Shown in pieces: positions 1 through 6,995 of a stretch of 9,417 nucleotides of DNA (position 1 is the first letter of the stretch; every line of letters starts with the position of its first letter). The notes under the pieces are model-generated. The model had not been told where the DNA came from. It searched no databases and saw nothing but the letters and a program-made list of their open reading frames with translations. Source of the stretch: CAYRIF01 sp964424205 (GTDB lineage: Bacteria; Bacteroidota; Bacteroidia; Cytophagales; Cyclobacteriaceae); the NCBI GenBank assembly GCA_964424205.1, contig CAYRIF010000144.1, positions 1 to 9,417 of the forward strand, in the 5' to 3' direction. Made by a program: the position numbers and the translations under genes.

Positions 1-336
1 TAGTTCCTCCATAGAGAAAGGCTTTTTTAAATAATCATTTCCTCCATGGTTAAAACCTGCTACCACATCTTTTGCCTGAGACTTTGCTGTCAAAAAAATG
101 ATAGGAATACTTGCATTCTCGTTACGAATCTCCTTTGCTAATGTGAATCCATCCTTGATTGGGATCATGACATCTAACACTAATAGTGCTGGACTTTCTG
201 TCTTATAATTTTTATATGCCTCCTCTCCATTGTTGCATAGTATCACTTCAAAGCCTCTTGTTTCCAAACTTTCTTTTACTATTTGTCCTAGGCTAGGCTC
301 ATCTTCCGCTAATAGTATTTTTATTATTTCACTCAT
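1..336 (-). CDS. Two-component response regulator, receiver domain (3' end beyond window), probably OmpR family
   Basis: The 112 visible codons form an almost complete receiver (REC) domain. Seen directly: acidic pair E11-D12 in LLAEDEP, phospho-acceptor D55 in LVLDVMIP, T83 in IIFLTAKS, and the K105-P106 pair in DYLKKPFS. The gene runs off the left edge, so the output domain is not visible. The receiver style and the partner kinase type suggest an OmpR/PhoB-family winged-helix DNA-binding domain, as in RprY-like regulators of Bacteroidota; this is inference. Its ATG overlaps the stop of the upstream kinase gene by four bases (ATGA, 333-336), so the two are almost certainly translationally coupled and form a cognate pair. 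The likely DNA target is the tandem TTAAC repeat upstream of the kinase gene. Confidence 0.93.
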   Translation of the reverse strand, partial: MSEIIKILLAEDEPSLGQIVKESLETRGFEVILCNNGEEAYKNYKTESPALLVLDVMIPIKDGFTLAKEIRNENASIPIIFLTAKSQAKDVVAGFNHGGNDYLKKPFSMEEL

Positions 337-1823
337 GCCTGAATTTTAATTTTGAAAACAGTGTTTTTTGTATCTGACCCTAATGAGATAACTCCTCCAT
401 GTTTTTCAATGATTTTTTTAGTGTAATATAACCCTATTCCAAAACCTTTTACGTCATGGGTGTTCCCCTTCGGAATGCGATAGAATTTATCAAAAATCTG
501 ATCCCTTTGGCTTTTATCAATGCTGTTTTGATTATTGTCGGCAACTTTAATTTCAAGAATGTCTAAGACAACATTTACACTTACCTCAATTGAATTTCCT
601 CCATATTTTATAGCGTTGTCAATCAGATTTGCAATGGCATTTTCAAAATGAAAGGCGTCTATGTCTATGAACAATGTCTTAACATTTGAAGAAAAGGAAA
701 TATGTTTTTGTTCGTTCACAAATTCCTGCTTTTTTACACACTCTTCAATTAGCCAAACAATATCAATAGGCTCTTTCTGGAGCATAAGTTTGTCACTGTC
801 AAGTGCCGCAGTTTCTAGTAACTTTTCTACCATCAAACTTAGTTTTTTTAGTTGATGGTCTGAGATAGATAGGTACTCTTTGGTTTTAGCACTGTCATTT
901 AATATATTAAAGTTATTCATTGCCTCTACAGCCGTGGAAATAGTTGTGATTGGGGTTTTGAATTCGTGTGTGATATTACTAATCAGATCGTTTTTTATTT
1001 CAGCCAATGCTTTTTGCTTTTTAATGATATGTAACAAAAAGAACAGGGAAGCAATGATAGCAACAGCCAGTATTGATGATAGTAAAATTCCAAGTAACCC
1101 TCTTTTCAAAATGACTTTTGTTTCGTTGGGAAATATCATTTCAAGTTTTTCATCACTTTTTAAATAGGTAGACTTGGCGAGAGTTTTAAAAGGGTCTCCT
1201 GCAAAAGTAGCCGCTTGAAATCTGTTGGTCTCGACATCGTTTTTGTAATGTGTGAGTGTATAGGCAATAGAAATATTTTTCCGCCGTAGCTCTTTTTTTA
1301 TCATTAGATTGAGTTTTTCAAAATCTAGGGAGTCTCTATTGAGAGAGATATAAATGGAGGTAATACCTTTGATTAATCTCAGGCTATCTGTTTCCTTTTT
1401 TCCCCTGACAATGGTCACTCGCTTCATTGTGTCATTTATAAAAGTAATACCGCTGTTAGAATCTATAATTTGGGTAAAGCCCCTTATATTTTTTTTATGG
1501 TAAACTGTATCATTGTTGAATTGACGGTCTATCCCATCCAATGTAGATTTCAAAAAAGTAGTATCAAATGTGATTTCTGATGACTGCTTGGTGTTATGAC
1601 CTATTGAATCGGACTGAATTTCCACAAAAGCAAAATTATTTTCCTTCGCCAGGTTGGCGTAATAATTTTCAACTGCATTGTCCAAACTAATTTGTACCTC
1701 ATTTTTGTATCGTTGGGTATTTATTTCATAGTTTTTATAATTCCAATACACTTGTATCGCAATCGTCAATGCAACGGTTGAAATAATTATATACAAAATC
1801 AGTGAATACTTTTTATGATTCAT
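333..1823 (-). CDS. Membrane sensor histidine kinase (HisKA/HATPase), partner of the adjacent response regulator
   Basis: This 496-residue inner-membrane kinase autophosphorylates on a histidine and passes the phosphate to the adjacent regulator. Domains seen: transmembrane segment about 7-25; a periplasmic sensor region of about 215 residues with no recognised fold; a second transmembrane segment about 243-267; a short linker without an obvious HAMP domain; HisKA with the H box NITHEFKTP (H286); N box ANLIDNAIKYGG (N399, N403); F box FDKFYRIP (about 444-451); G2 box GFGIGLYY (460-467). The G1 box is unusual: it reads DNNQNSI (429-435), where the family normally has two glycines (DxGxG). Length and layout fit RprX-like kinases of Bacteroidota. 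The gene is divergent from the GLPGLI/barrel operon across a region with a putative operator. The ATG at 1823 precedes the first transmembrane segment directly and no better start exists. Confidence 0.95.
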   Translation of the reverse strand: MNHKKYSLILYIIISTVALTIAIQVYWNYKNYEINTQRYKNEVQISLDNAVENYYANLAKENNFAFVEIQSDSIGHNTKQSSEITFDTTFLKSTLDGIDRQFNNDTVYHKKNIRGFTQIIDSNSGITFINDTMKRVTIVRGKKETDSLRLIKGITSIYISLNRDSLDFEKLNLMIKKELRRKNISIAYTLTHYKNDVETNRFQAATFAGDPFKTLAKSTYLKSDEKLEMIFPNETKVILKRGLLGILLSSILAVAIIASLFFLLHIIKKQKALAEIKNDLISNITHEFKTPITTISTAVEAMNNFNILNDSAKTKEYLSISDHQLKKLSLMVEKLLETAALDSDKLMLQKEPIDIVWLIEECVKKQEFVNEQKHISFSSNVKTLFIDIDAFHFENAIANLIDNAIKYGGNSIEVSVNVVLDILEIKVADNNQNSIDKSQRDQIFDKFYRIPKGNTHDVKGFGIGLYYTKKIIEKHGGVISLGSDTKNTVFKIKIQA

Positions 1824-1831
1824 ACCTCGAA

Positions 1832-1852
1832 AATAGGAAGTTAAATCCTATT
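1832..1852. repeat. Perfect inverted repeat in the kinase leader
   Basis: AATAGGA (1832-1838) and TCCTATT (1846-1852) form a perfect 7-bp stem around a 7-base loop. It lies 8 bases upstream of the kinase ATG, within the presumed 5' untranslated leader on the minus strand. It could form a small AT-rich hairpin that affects translation or bind a dimeric regulator. The stem is short and no run of T follows, so it is not a convincing terminator. Confidence 0.45.
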
Positions 1853-1863
1853 CACGCAATTGC

Positions 1864-1890
1864 TTAACACACGTTAACACTCATTAACCC
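1864..1890 (+). promoter_or_regulatory. Putative operator: three tandem TTAACMC repeats at 10-bp pitch
   Basis: TTAACAC at 1864-1870, TTAACAC at 1874-1880 and TTAACCC at 1884-1890 are in direct orientation with exactly 10 bp between starts; read on the other strand this is GTTAA-N5-GTTAA-N5-GTTAA. OmpR/PhoB-family regulators (for example CpxR, PhoP, WalR) bind direct repeats of this kind with about one helical turn between half-sites. The site lies between the divergent kinase/regulator pair and the GLPGLI operon, ending 20 bp before a candidate -7 element, which is the position of an activator that replaces a weak -33 box. Assigning it to the adjacent response regulator is inference. Confidence 0.65.
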
Positions 1891-1910
1891 AAATCGTAAA
1901 GCTGATTTTT

Positions 1911-1918
1911 CATATTTG
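1911..1918 (+). promoter_or_regulatory. Candidate -7 promoter element for the GLPGLI/barrel operon
   Basis: CATATTTG matches the Bacteroidota -7 consensus TAnnTTTG at seven of eight relevant positions. It would start transcription near 1924, giving a leader of about 25 bases before the GLPGLI ATG. No good TTTG/TTG -33 box lies 17-23 bases upstream; the third TTAAC repeat occupies that place, which fits an activator-dependent promoter. Confidence 0.45.
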
Positions 1919-1948
1919 CCACATAATTTTAAAACACTAAACATTTGA

Positions 1949-2770
1949 ATGATGCATAAAATTCTAACAACCCTAGCATTTATTTTCAGCCTAATCACAG
2001 GCATGGCACAAGATTTTCAAGGCAAAGCATTTTACAAAACAAAACGTAAAATGACGATAAAAATGGATAGCTCAAAGGTGGCAACAGCGCAACAGCAGAT
2101 GCTTAATGAAATGCTCAAAAAACAATTTGAAAAGGAGTATGTTCTTACTTTCGACAAAGAGCAATCGATTTATAAAGAGCAGGAAAGCTTAGGCGGCATT
2201 CAGCAAGGAGGTATCCAAATTATCATGGCGGGAGGCTCCGATATATTATATCGGAATACAAAAGAAGAACGCTATGTAAATCAAAATGAATTTTTCGGTA
2301 AACCATTTTTAATTATGGATGATGCCAAAAAACAAGAATGGAAATTGGAAAGTGAAACCAAAAAAATTGGTGATTATACCTGTTACAAAGCAACCACGAC
2401 TAGAGAGGTAGAAGAAGTTAAAAGAACAATAACAGATGGTAATGAAAATGAGGAGAAAATCACAAAAACAGTTAAGGTTGTGGCATGGTACACAACAGAA
2501 ATCCCTGTTGCTCACGGCCCTTCAAATTATTGGGGATTGCCAGGGTTAATACTGGAAGTCAATGATGGAAGTCAGGTGATGATTTGTAACAAGCTGGTAC
2601 TTAACCCCAAAGAAAAATTGAGTTTGAAGGAACCAAAATCTGGTAAAGTAGTGACGCAGGAAGTATATGATAAAATTGTAGAAAAGAAAATGAAGCAGAT
2701 GGAAAAATCATATCAACATAGAGGAAAAAAGGGTGACGGAAATAGTATAGAAATAAAGATTGAAGGATAA
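1949..2770 (+). CDS. GLPGLI family secreted protein
   Basis: This 273-residue exported protein belongs to the GLPGLI (Porph_ging) family of Bacteroidota, whose biochemical function is not established. Seen: an N-terminal signal peptide with cleavage probably after GMAQ (about residue 21), and the family signature YWGLPGLILEV (about 194-204) preceded by the typical AWYTTEIPVAHGP stretch (179-191). The C-terminal third is lysine-rich and charged. Its length is normal for the family. Two adjacent ATG codons (1949, 1952) are possible starts; either leaves the signal peptide intact. The gene is 43 nt upstream of a beta-barrel protein gene, a common pairing for this family, and the two probably form an operon. 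The divergent two-component system and tandem repeat suggest regulated, stress- or ligand-induced expression. Confidence 0.93.
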   Translation: MMHKILTTLAFIFSLITGMAQDFQGKAFYKTKRKMTIKMDSSKVATAQQQMLNEMLKKQFEKEYVLTFDKEQSIYKEQESLGGIQQGGIQIIMAGGSDILYRNTKEERYVNQNEFFGKPFLIMDDAKKQEWKLESETKKIGDYTCYKATTTREVEEVKRTITDGNENEEKITKTVKVVAWYTTEIPVAHGPSNYWGLPGLILEVNDGSQVMICNKLVLNPKEKLSLKEPKSGKVVTQEVYDKIVEKKMKQMEKSYQHRGKKGDGNSIEIKIEG

Positions 2771-2813
2771 TATCTGTTTTGATAATTTTTACTATTCCTC
2801 TTTAAAAAAAACG

Positions 2814-5504
2814 ATGCGCCTTAAAACTGCTACATTATTCATATTGTTTTGTTTGGCATCATTTACTGTGCTAGCACAAAATGTGAAAGTGCGAGGAATA
2901 GTAACAGATTCTGTGGATAGCCCATTAGAACTAGCCAATGTAATTGCACTGAATACAACGAGCAACGAAATGCAGGCCTATGCAATAACTAATGAAGAGG
3001 GAAAATATCAGTTGTCGTTGCCCGCTGGTAATCAATACCTATTGCGTGTTTCATATTTGGGATATGTGGCGGAGGAAATACCAATTACCACTGAAGATGC
3101 TGACATCAAGCAAAATATTATTTTGAAAGCAAAGGAATATGAACTTGATGCCGTCGAGTTTGTACACACAATGCCAGTAACAATGGAAGGTGATACCATT
3201 GTCTACAAAACGGATACTTTTACAACTGGAAAAGAAAGGAAGCTAAAAGATGTGTTAAAAAAACTGCCTGGACTAGAAGTAGACAAGGAAGGCAATGTAA
3301 AATTTCAAGGTAAAAAAGTGAACAAACTACTAGTAGAAGGGAAAGAATTTTTTGATGGAGACCCAAAATTAGCGACCAAAAACCTGCCCGCCAATGCCAT
3401 TGATAAGGTTGAGGTATTGCAAGATTACAATGAGGTTCAGCAAACTAGGGGGTTAGATAATAATCAACAAATAGCATTGAATATTAAACTCAAAGAAGGC
3501 AAAAAGAATTTGATGTTTGGAGATATTGAAGCAGGCGGCGGTATTAAAGAAAAATATTATATGCACCCAAATGTTTTTTACTATAGTCCGAAGACAACGA
3601 TAAATTTCATTGGAGATGCTAATAATATAGGCCAGCAGGCATTTACACTTAACGACTACTTTCGTTTTAACGGAGGGCTAAAGAATTTAATGCGTAAAGG
3701 TGGTTCATCATTAAATTTAGCCGCTGATGAATTGGGGATTTCTTTCTTGCAAAACAATAAAGCAAAAAGTTTTAACTCAAAACTTGGGGCGCTAAATTTT
3801 AACCACTCCTTTTCTAAGAAATTTCAACTGAAAGGGTTTGCTATTGCCTCATTTAATAAAACCAATTCAGAGACTAGTTCCATTAATAGATATATCACAG
3901 CAGCGTCTACAATGGAAGAGGTGACTGACTCAAAAACCAAGCAACAAAATGAATCAGGATTGGTAAAGCTGTCTGCTACTTTTGAGCCCAATGACAATCT
4001 TTATTTAGATTATGATGTTATTCTAAAGAAAGGAAGAATTACGGAGGTTAATAATACAACGGCTACTTTTAATAGCACCAAGAATGAAATCAATGCGCAA
4101 AGAGAAAAAACGCCCTTTTCTATTGAGCAAAGCTTTACTGGTTATTATACTGCCAATACTAAAAATATTTTTTCGGTAGATATACAGCACTTATATAAAA
4201 AACAAACACCTAGTTATAATCTCATTTCATCACAGCAGCCTTTTTTATCACAACTTCCACTACTTGAAGAAAACACACCATTCAACATTACTCAATTCAA
4301 GGAAATCACCACGAATAAATTTGAGGCTGCTTTAAATTATTATTACGTCCTGAATAAAAAGAATCATTTGAACTTGACATTTGGGAATGTAATTCATGGT
4401 CAACGCCTGCTTTCAAATATTGCGCAGACCCTTCAGCATGGTGCTCAACGTGAGTTTATTGATAATGCCTTCAAAAATGAAGTGTCCTATGATTTTGTAG
4501 ATATCTATGCTGGGCTGCATTACAAATTGAAATATAGAAAATTTGTTTTTAATCCAGGTCTAAAGTTTCATTTGTTTGAAACAAAGAATAGGCAATTAGG
4601 TTTATCCCAATCATGGAAAACAACAAAACTGCTGCCAGACTTTTATGCAAAGTACAATCTTAAAAAATCCGAATCACTGACGTTTCGATATTCTTTAAAC
4701 ACAGATTTTTCAGGGATTGATAAAATAGCAAGCGACAGCATCATAACAAGCTACAACAGTTTATTTTATGGAAATAGACATTTAGTTAATGACCGCTATC
4801 ACCAATATTCATTAAACTATTTCAACTTCAACATGTTTTCATTTACCAATATTTCTGCATTTATTACCTACTCCAAAAAGTTTGACGATGTGAAAAGCAG
4901 TATTACCTATGTGGACAATAATCAAGAAGTAACGCCAATCAACATCAATAAAGCGGATAATTATTTAGATATTAGCGCGAGTTTTGAGAGACGCTTTGGC
5001 GGTATGAAGCTAGCACTGAAATCACAGGTTAATTTTGCAAATGTCAACAATCACATCAATGGTTTGACTACGAATTCAAAAGCTACCACTCAAAATCATA
5101 CAATCGCCGTCTCCTCTAATTTTAATGATGCACCTAATTTTGAAGTAGGGTTTTCTAAGGCGATTAATGCTTATAATAGCAATGAACAAAAGAATACTTT
5201 CTATACCGACAAGCCCTTTGCCAGTATTGAATGGACAGTTTTTAAGAGCCTCACATTGGTGGCAGATTATGAATACAATTACTACCGCAGCAAAGACAAA
5301 CAATCCAAAAGTAAGTATGATTTTATGAACGCTAGTTTGTACTACCAAGCCGAGGGGAGTAAATTCGAATTCAAAATTTCAGGACATAACTTGCTCAATA
5401 CGAAGTTTTTAAGCCAAGACTATTTTTCGGAGTACATCATTACTACCGCACAATATGCCGTGCAGCAACGGTTTTTTATGTTTACGGTGCAGTACAATCT
5501 CTAA
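2814..5504 (+). CDS. Outer-membrane beta-barrel protein with carboxypeptidase-like regulatory domain (TonB-dependent-receptor-like)
   Basis: This is an 896-residue outer-membrane protein. In order: a signal peptide (about 1-22, ending VLAQ); a carboxypeptidase-regulatory-like beta-sandwich (about 24-108, with VRGIVTD near its start and VSYLGYVAEE near its end); a plug-like domain (about 118-235, containing LKDVLKKLPGLEVDKEG and ANAIDKVEVLQDYNEV); and a long alternating-strand barrel to the C terminus, ending in VQYNL. This is the layout of the OMP_b-brl_3 family of Bacteroidota TonB-dependent-type transporters. The substrate is unknown and no TonB box is obvious. The start at 2814 is chosen because the signal peptide begins there; an in-frame ATG at 2760 would add 18 polar residues before it and overlap the upstream gene. 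It is likely co-transcribed with the GLPGLI gene and may act with it at the outer membrane. Confidence 0.9.
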   Translation: MRLKTATLFILFCLASFTVLAQNVKVRGIVTDSVDSPLELANVIALNTTSNEMQAYAITNEEGKYQLSLPAGNQYLLRVSYLGYVAEEIPITTEDADIKQNIILKAKEYELDAVEFVHTMPVTMEGDTIVYKTDTFTTGKERKLKDVLKKLPGLEVDKEGNVKFQGKKVNKLLVEGKEFFDGDPKLATKNLPANAIDKVEVLQDYNEVQQTRGLDNNQQIALNIKLKEGKKNLMFGDIEAGGGIKEKYYMHPNVFYYSPKTTINFIGDANNIGQQAFTLNDYFRFNGGLKNLMRKGGSSLNLAADELGISFLQNNKAKSFNSKLGALNFNHSFSKKFQLKGFAIASFNKTNSETSSINRYITAASTMEEVTDSKTKQQNESGLVKLSATFEPNDNLYLDYDVILKKGRITEVNNTTATFNSTKNEINAQREKTPFSIEQSFTGYYTANTKNIFSVDIQHLYKKQTPSYNLISSQQPFLSQLPLLEENTPFNITQFKEITTNKFEAALNYYYVLNKKNHLNLTFGNVIHGQRLLSNIAQTLQHGAQREFIDNAFKNEVSYDFVDIYAGLHYKLKYRKFVFNPGLKFHLFETKNRQLGLSQSWKTTKLLPDFYAKYNLKKSESLTFRYSLNTDFSGIDKIASDSIITSYNSLFYGNRHLVNDRYHQYSLNYFNFNMFSFTNISAFITYSKKFDDVKSSITYVDNNQEVTPININKADNYLDISASFERRFGGMKLALKSQVNFANVNNHINGLTTNSKATTQNHTIAVSSNFNDAPNFEVGFSKAINAYNSNEQKNTFYTDKPFASIEWTVFKSLTLVADYEYNYYRSKDKQSKSKYDFMNASLYYQAEGSKFEFKISGHNLLNTKFLSQDYFSEYIITTAQYAVQQRFFMFTVQYNL

Positions 5505-5544
5505 AAATTTATTATTTCTCTATCATTCCCTTTTATAAACTCAC

Positions 5545-5552
5545 TATATTTG
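5545..5552 (+). promoter_or_regulatory. Candidate -7 promoter element upstream of ruvX-def
   Basis: TATATTTG matches TAnnTTTG perfectly and is followed by CA, a frequent context in flavobacterial promoters. Initiation would fall near 5558, leaving a leader of about 200 bases before ruvX that includes the palindromic repeat. No clear -33 TTTG is seen at normal spacing. Confidence 0.5.
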
Positions 5553-5625
5553 CAGTTGGCGTTAAGTTTAGGTATACGTTGAGGTAATTTATTATGGTTG
5601 CAAATTTATTAGACACTATATCATT

Positions 5626-5700
5626 TTGTCATCTCGACGTAGGAGAGATCTAAGGCAGAAAACTATGTGTAAATGGATTTCTCTTAAGCTAAAATGACAA
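5626..5700. repeat. Intergenic imperfect palindromic repeat
   Basis: The 75-bp segment begins with TTGTCAT (5626-5632) and ends with its exact complement ATGACAA (5694-5700). Inner arms also pair: GGAGAGATC (5642-5650) against GGATTTCTC (5675-5683, complement GAGAAATCC), with two mismatches. The ends and the CGACGTAGGAGA stretch resemble a dispersed intergenic palindrome I recall from flavobacterial genomes, with the form TTGTCATTTCGAC and GGAGAAATCT; I cannot check this here. It could fold in RNA between the candidate promoter and ruvX. No transposase-like gene is nearby. Confidence 0.65.
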
Positions 5701-5760
5701 CTATTTAAAAGGGCGTGTGCTGGATTAAAAACTTGACAATGCGATTACTAAAAAAATAAA

Positions 5761-6174
5761 ATGGGGCGAGTACTGGCAATAGATTATGGGTTAAAAAGAG
5801 TGGGAATAGCGGTTACTGATCCGTTGCAGATTATTGCGACTGCTTTGACGACTGTGCGTAACATAGACCTATTTGACTTTTTGAAGGAATATCAATCAAA
5901 AGAGGAGGTAGAATTGTTTGTGGTGGGGATGCCTAAAAACCTTCAAAATAAGGATACCGATGCCACGCAGCCCGTGAGGAATTTTATAGTAAAACTAAAA
6001 AAACAATTTCCTGATAAGGAAATCAAATTGATTGATGAGCGCTTTACTTCAAAAATGGCTTTTGCAACCATGATAGCAAGCGGCGTGAAAAAGCAAGCAA
6101 GGAGAAACAAAGAAATAGTAGATAAAATAAGTGCAACCATCATATTGCAATCGTATTTAGAACAAGCAGGTTAA
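5761..6174 (+). CDS. ruvX: Putative pre-16S rRNA nuclease / Holliday junction resolvase-like protein RuvX (YqgF)
   Basis: The 137-residue protein has the RNase H-like YqgF fold and normal family length. Seen: N-terminal VLAIDYGLKRVGIAVTD with the metal-binding D8; the FVVGMPKNL strand (about 53-61); LIDERFTSKMA with D92-E93-R94; and the C-terminal IVDKISATIILQSYLE with D121. In Escherichia coli the homologue processes the 5' end of 16S rRNA precursor; a role in Holliday junction resolution has also been proposed. It acts in the cytoplasm. def follows after only 4 nt, so the two are co-transcribed. The ATG at 5761 starts directly at the first beta strand, the usual N terminus. Confidence 0.95.
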   Translation: MGRVLAIDYGLKRVGIAVTDPLQIIATALTTVRNIDLFDFLKEYQSKEEVELFVVGMPKNLQNKDTDATQPVRNFIVKLKKQFPDKEIKLIDERFTSKMAFATMIASGVKKQARRNKEIVDKISATIILQSYLEQAG

Positions 6175-6178
6175 AGTT

Positions 6179-6733
6179 ATGATTTACCCAATAGTAGCCT
6201 ATGGCGACCCGGTATTAAAGAAAAAAGCAGTGGACGTGGACAAGTCAATGGACATAGAAACATTGATTGATGATATGTTTGAAACCATGTATAATGCGAG
6301 TGGCGTTGGCTTGGCAGCCCCACAAATTGGTAAAAGCGTCCGCTTGTTTATCATGGATGGCGGAAAGCCAGACATTGAGGATAGAACGCCGTTTCAAAGG
6401 GTTTTTATTAACCCTGAAATTATTTTTGAAGAGGGCGAAGAATGGGCGTTTGAAGAGGGTTGCTTGAGTATCCCTGACGTGCGGCAGGATGTCATGCGCA
6501 AGCCCAACATTAAAATTAAATATTTTGATGCCAACTGGGAGGAGCACGAAGACGAATTTGATTCCGTAACTGCTAGAATTATACAACACGAATATGACCA
6601 TGTAGAAGGTATTCTTTTTACTGACTATCTATCTCCGATGAAAAAACGGTTACTTAAAGGAAGACTTTCCAATATCAGCAAAGGAAAAATCAAGGTGGAT
6701 TACTTGATGAAGTTTCCTAATAGGAAGCGGTAG
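6179..6733 (+). CDS. def: Peptide deformylase
   Basis: This cytoplasmic metalloenzyme removes the N-formyl group from nascent proteins. All three signature motifs are intact: GVGLAAPQIG (42-51, with Q49), EEGCLSIP (92-99, metal ligand C95) and QHEYDH (136-141, ligands H137 and H141, catalytic E138). The length of 184 residues fits the bacterial type. The N-terminal IYPIVAYGDPVLKKKA is typical and supports the ATG at 6179. It follows ruvX by 4 nt and is probably expressed from the same transcript. In many flavobacteria, as I recall, a DUF5606 gene and mazG come next; here an unusual repeat-bearing intergenic region follows instead. Confidence 0.97.
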   Translation: MIYPIVAYGDPVLKKKAVDVDKSMDIETLIDDMFETMYNASGVGLAAPQIGKSVRLFIMDGGKPDIEDRTPFQRVFINPEIIFEEGEEWAFEEGCLSIPDVRQDVMRKPNIKIKYFDANWEEHEDEFDSVTARIIQHEYDHVEGILFTDYLSPMKKRLLKGRLSNISKGKIKVDYLMKFPNRKR

Positions 6734-6771
6734 TTGGTATTGTTTAACCTGCAATATTCACCGTTTCAAAG

Positions 6772-6779
6772 TACATTTG
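6772..6779 (+). promoter_or_regulatory. Possible -7 promoter element downstream of def
   Basis: TACATTTG is a perfect TAnnTTTG match, followed by CA. It lies about 210 bases upstream of the small secreted-protein gene and directly upstream of the repeat-bounded segment. No -33 box is evident, and a match to this short word can occur by chance in AT-rich DNA. Confidence 0.3.
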
Positions 6780-6783
6780 CAAC

Positions 6784-6995
6784 ACCCGTACTATCTGCTA
6801 ATTAATTGGTATTCCACTTAAAATCAAATAGCCCAAATTTGGGAGCTTGCAATTATCTTAGCGCATCTGCTTCGTCTGCCTGGCAGGTTGCAAAATCCTC
6901 GAAATATACCCATATATCTTCGGTTTTTTTTTCGTAGCTATCGGGATTGCATATACACCAAGCTAATCACATGAATAATACGGGTTAATTGGTAT
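6784..6995. repeat. Repeat-bounded intergenic segment, possible small mobile-element remnant
   Basis: The 11-mer TTAATTGGTAT occurs at 6802-6812 and again at 6985-6995 in direct orientation. ACCCGTACTAT (6784-6794) and ATAATACGGGT (6975-6985) form an inverted repeat matching at 10 of 11 positions. Between them are a perfect 12-bp palindrome CCCAAATTTGGG (6832-6843), a GC-richer patch with CTGCCTGGCAG (6876-6886), and a minus-strand open frame without start (6853-6966, 37 codons, including IWVYFEDF and QADEADALR before its stop). The frame reads like protein but opens right after a stop. It could be a dispersed non-autonomous repeat or a gene fragment; no transposase is present. Confidence 0.5.

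Noticed and set aside
661..1167. Plus-strand open frames across the kinase gene, and similar frames opposite the barrel, ruvX, def and LytS/LytTR genes
   Set aside because: They lie antisense to, or in another frame of, genes with clear catalytic or family motifs, and show no domain or signal of their own.
1940..1947. AACATTTG as an alternative -7 element for the GLPGLI gene
   Set aside because: It ends one base before the ATG, so the transcript would start inside the coding sequence.
2760..2813. Upstream in-frame ATG as the start of the barrel protein
   Set aside because: It would place 18 extra polar residues before a typical signal peptide and overlap the GLPGLI gene; the ATG at 2814 starts the signal peptide directly.
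5575..5583. TACGTTGAG, a match to the LytTR binding half-site, with a weaker GGCGTTAAG 17 bp upstream
   Set aside because: LytTR sites are paired repeats with a start-to-start distance of about 21-22 bp; the 17-bp distance and poor second copy do not fit, and the word is short enough to occur by chance.
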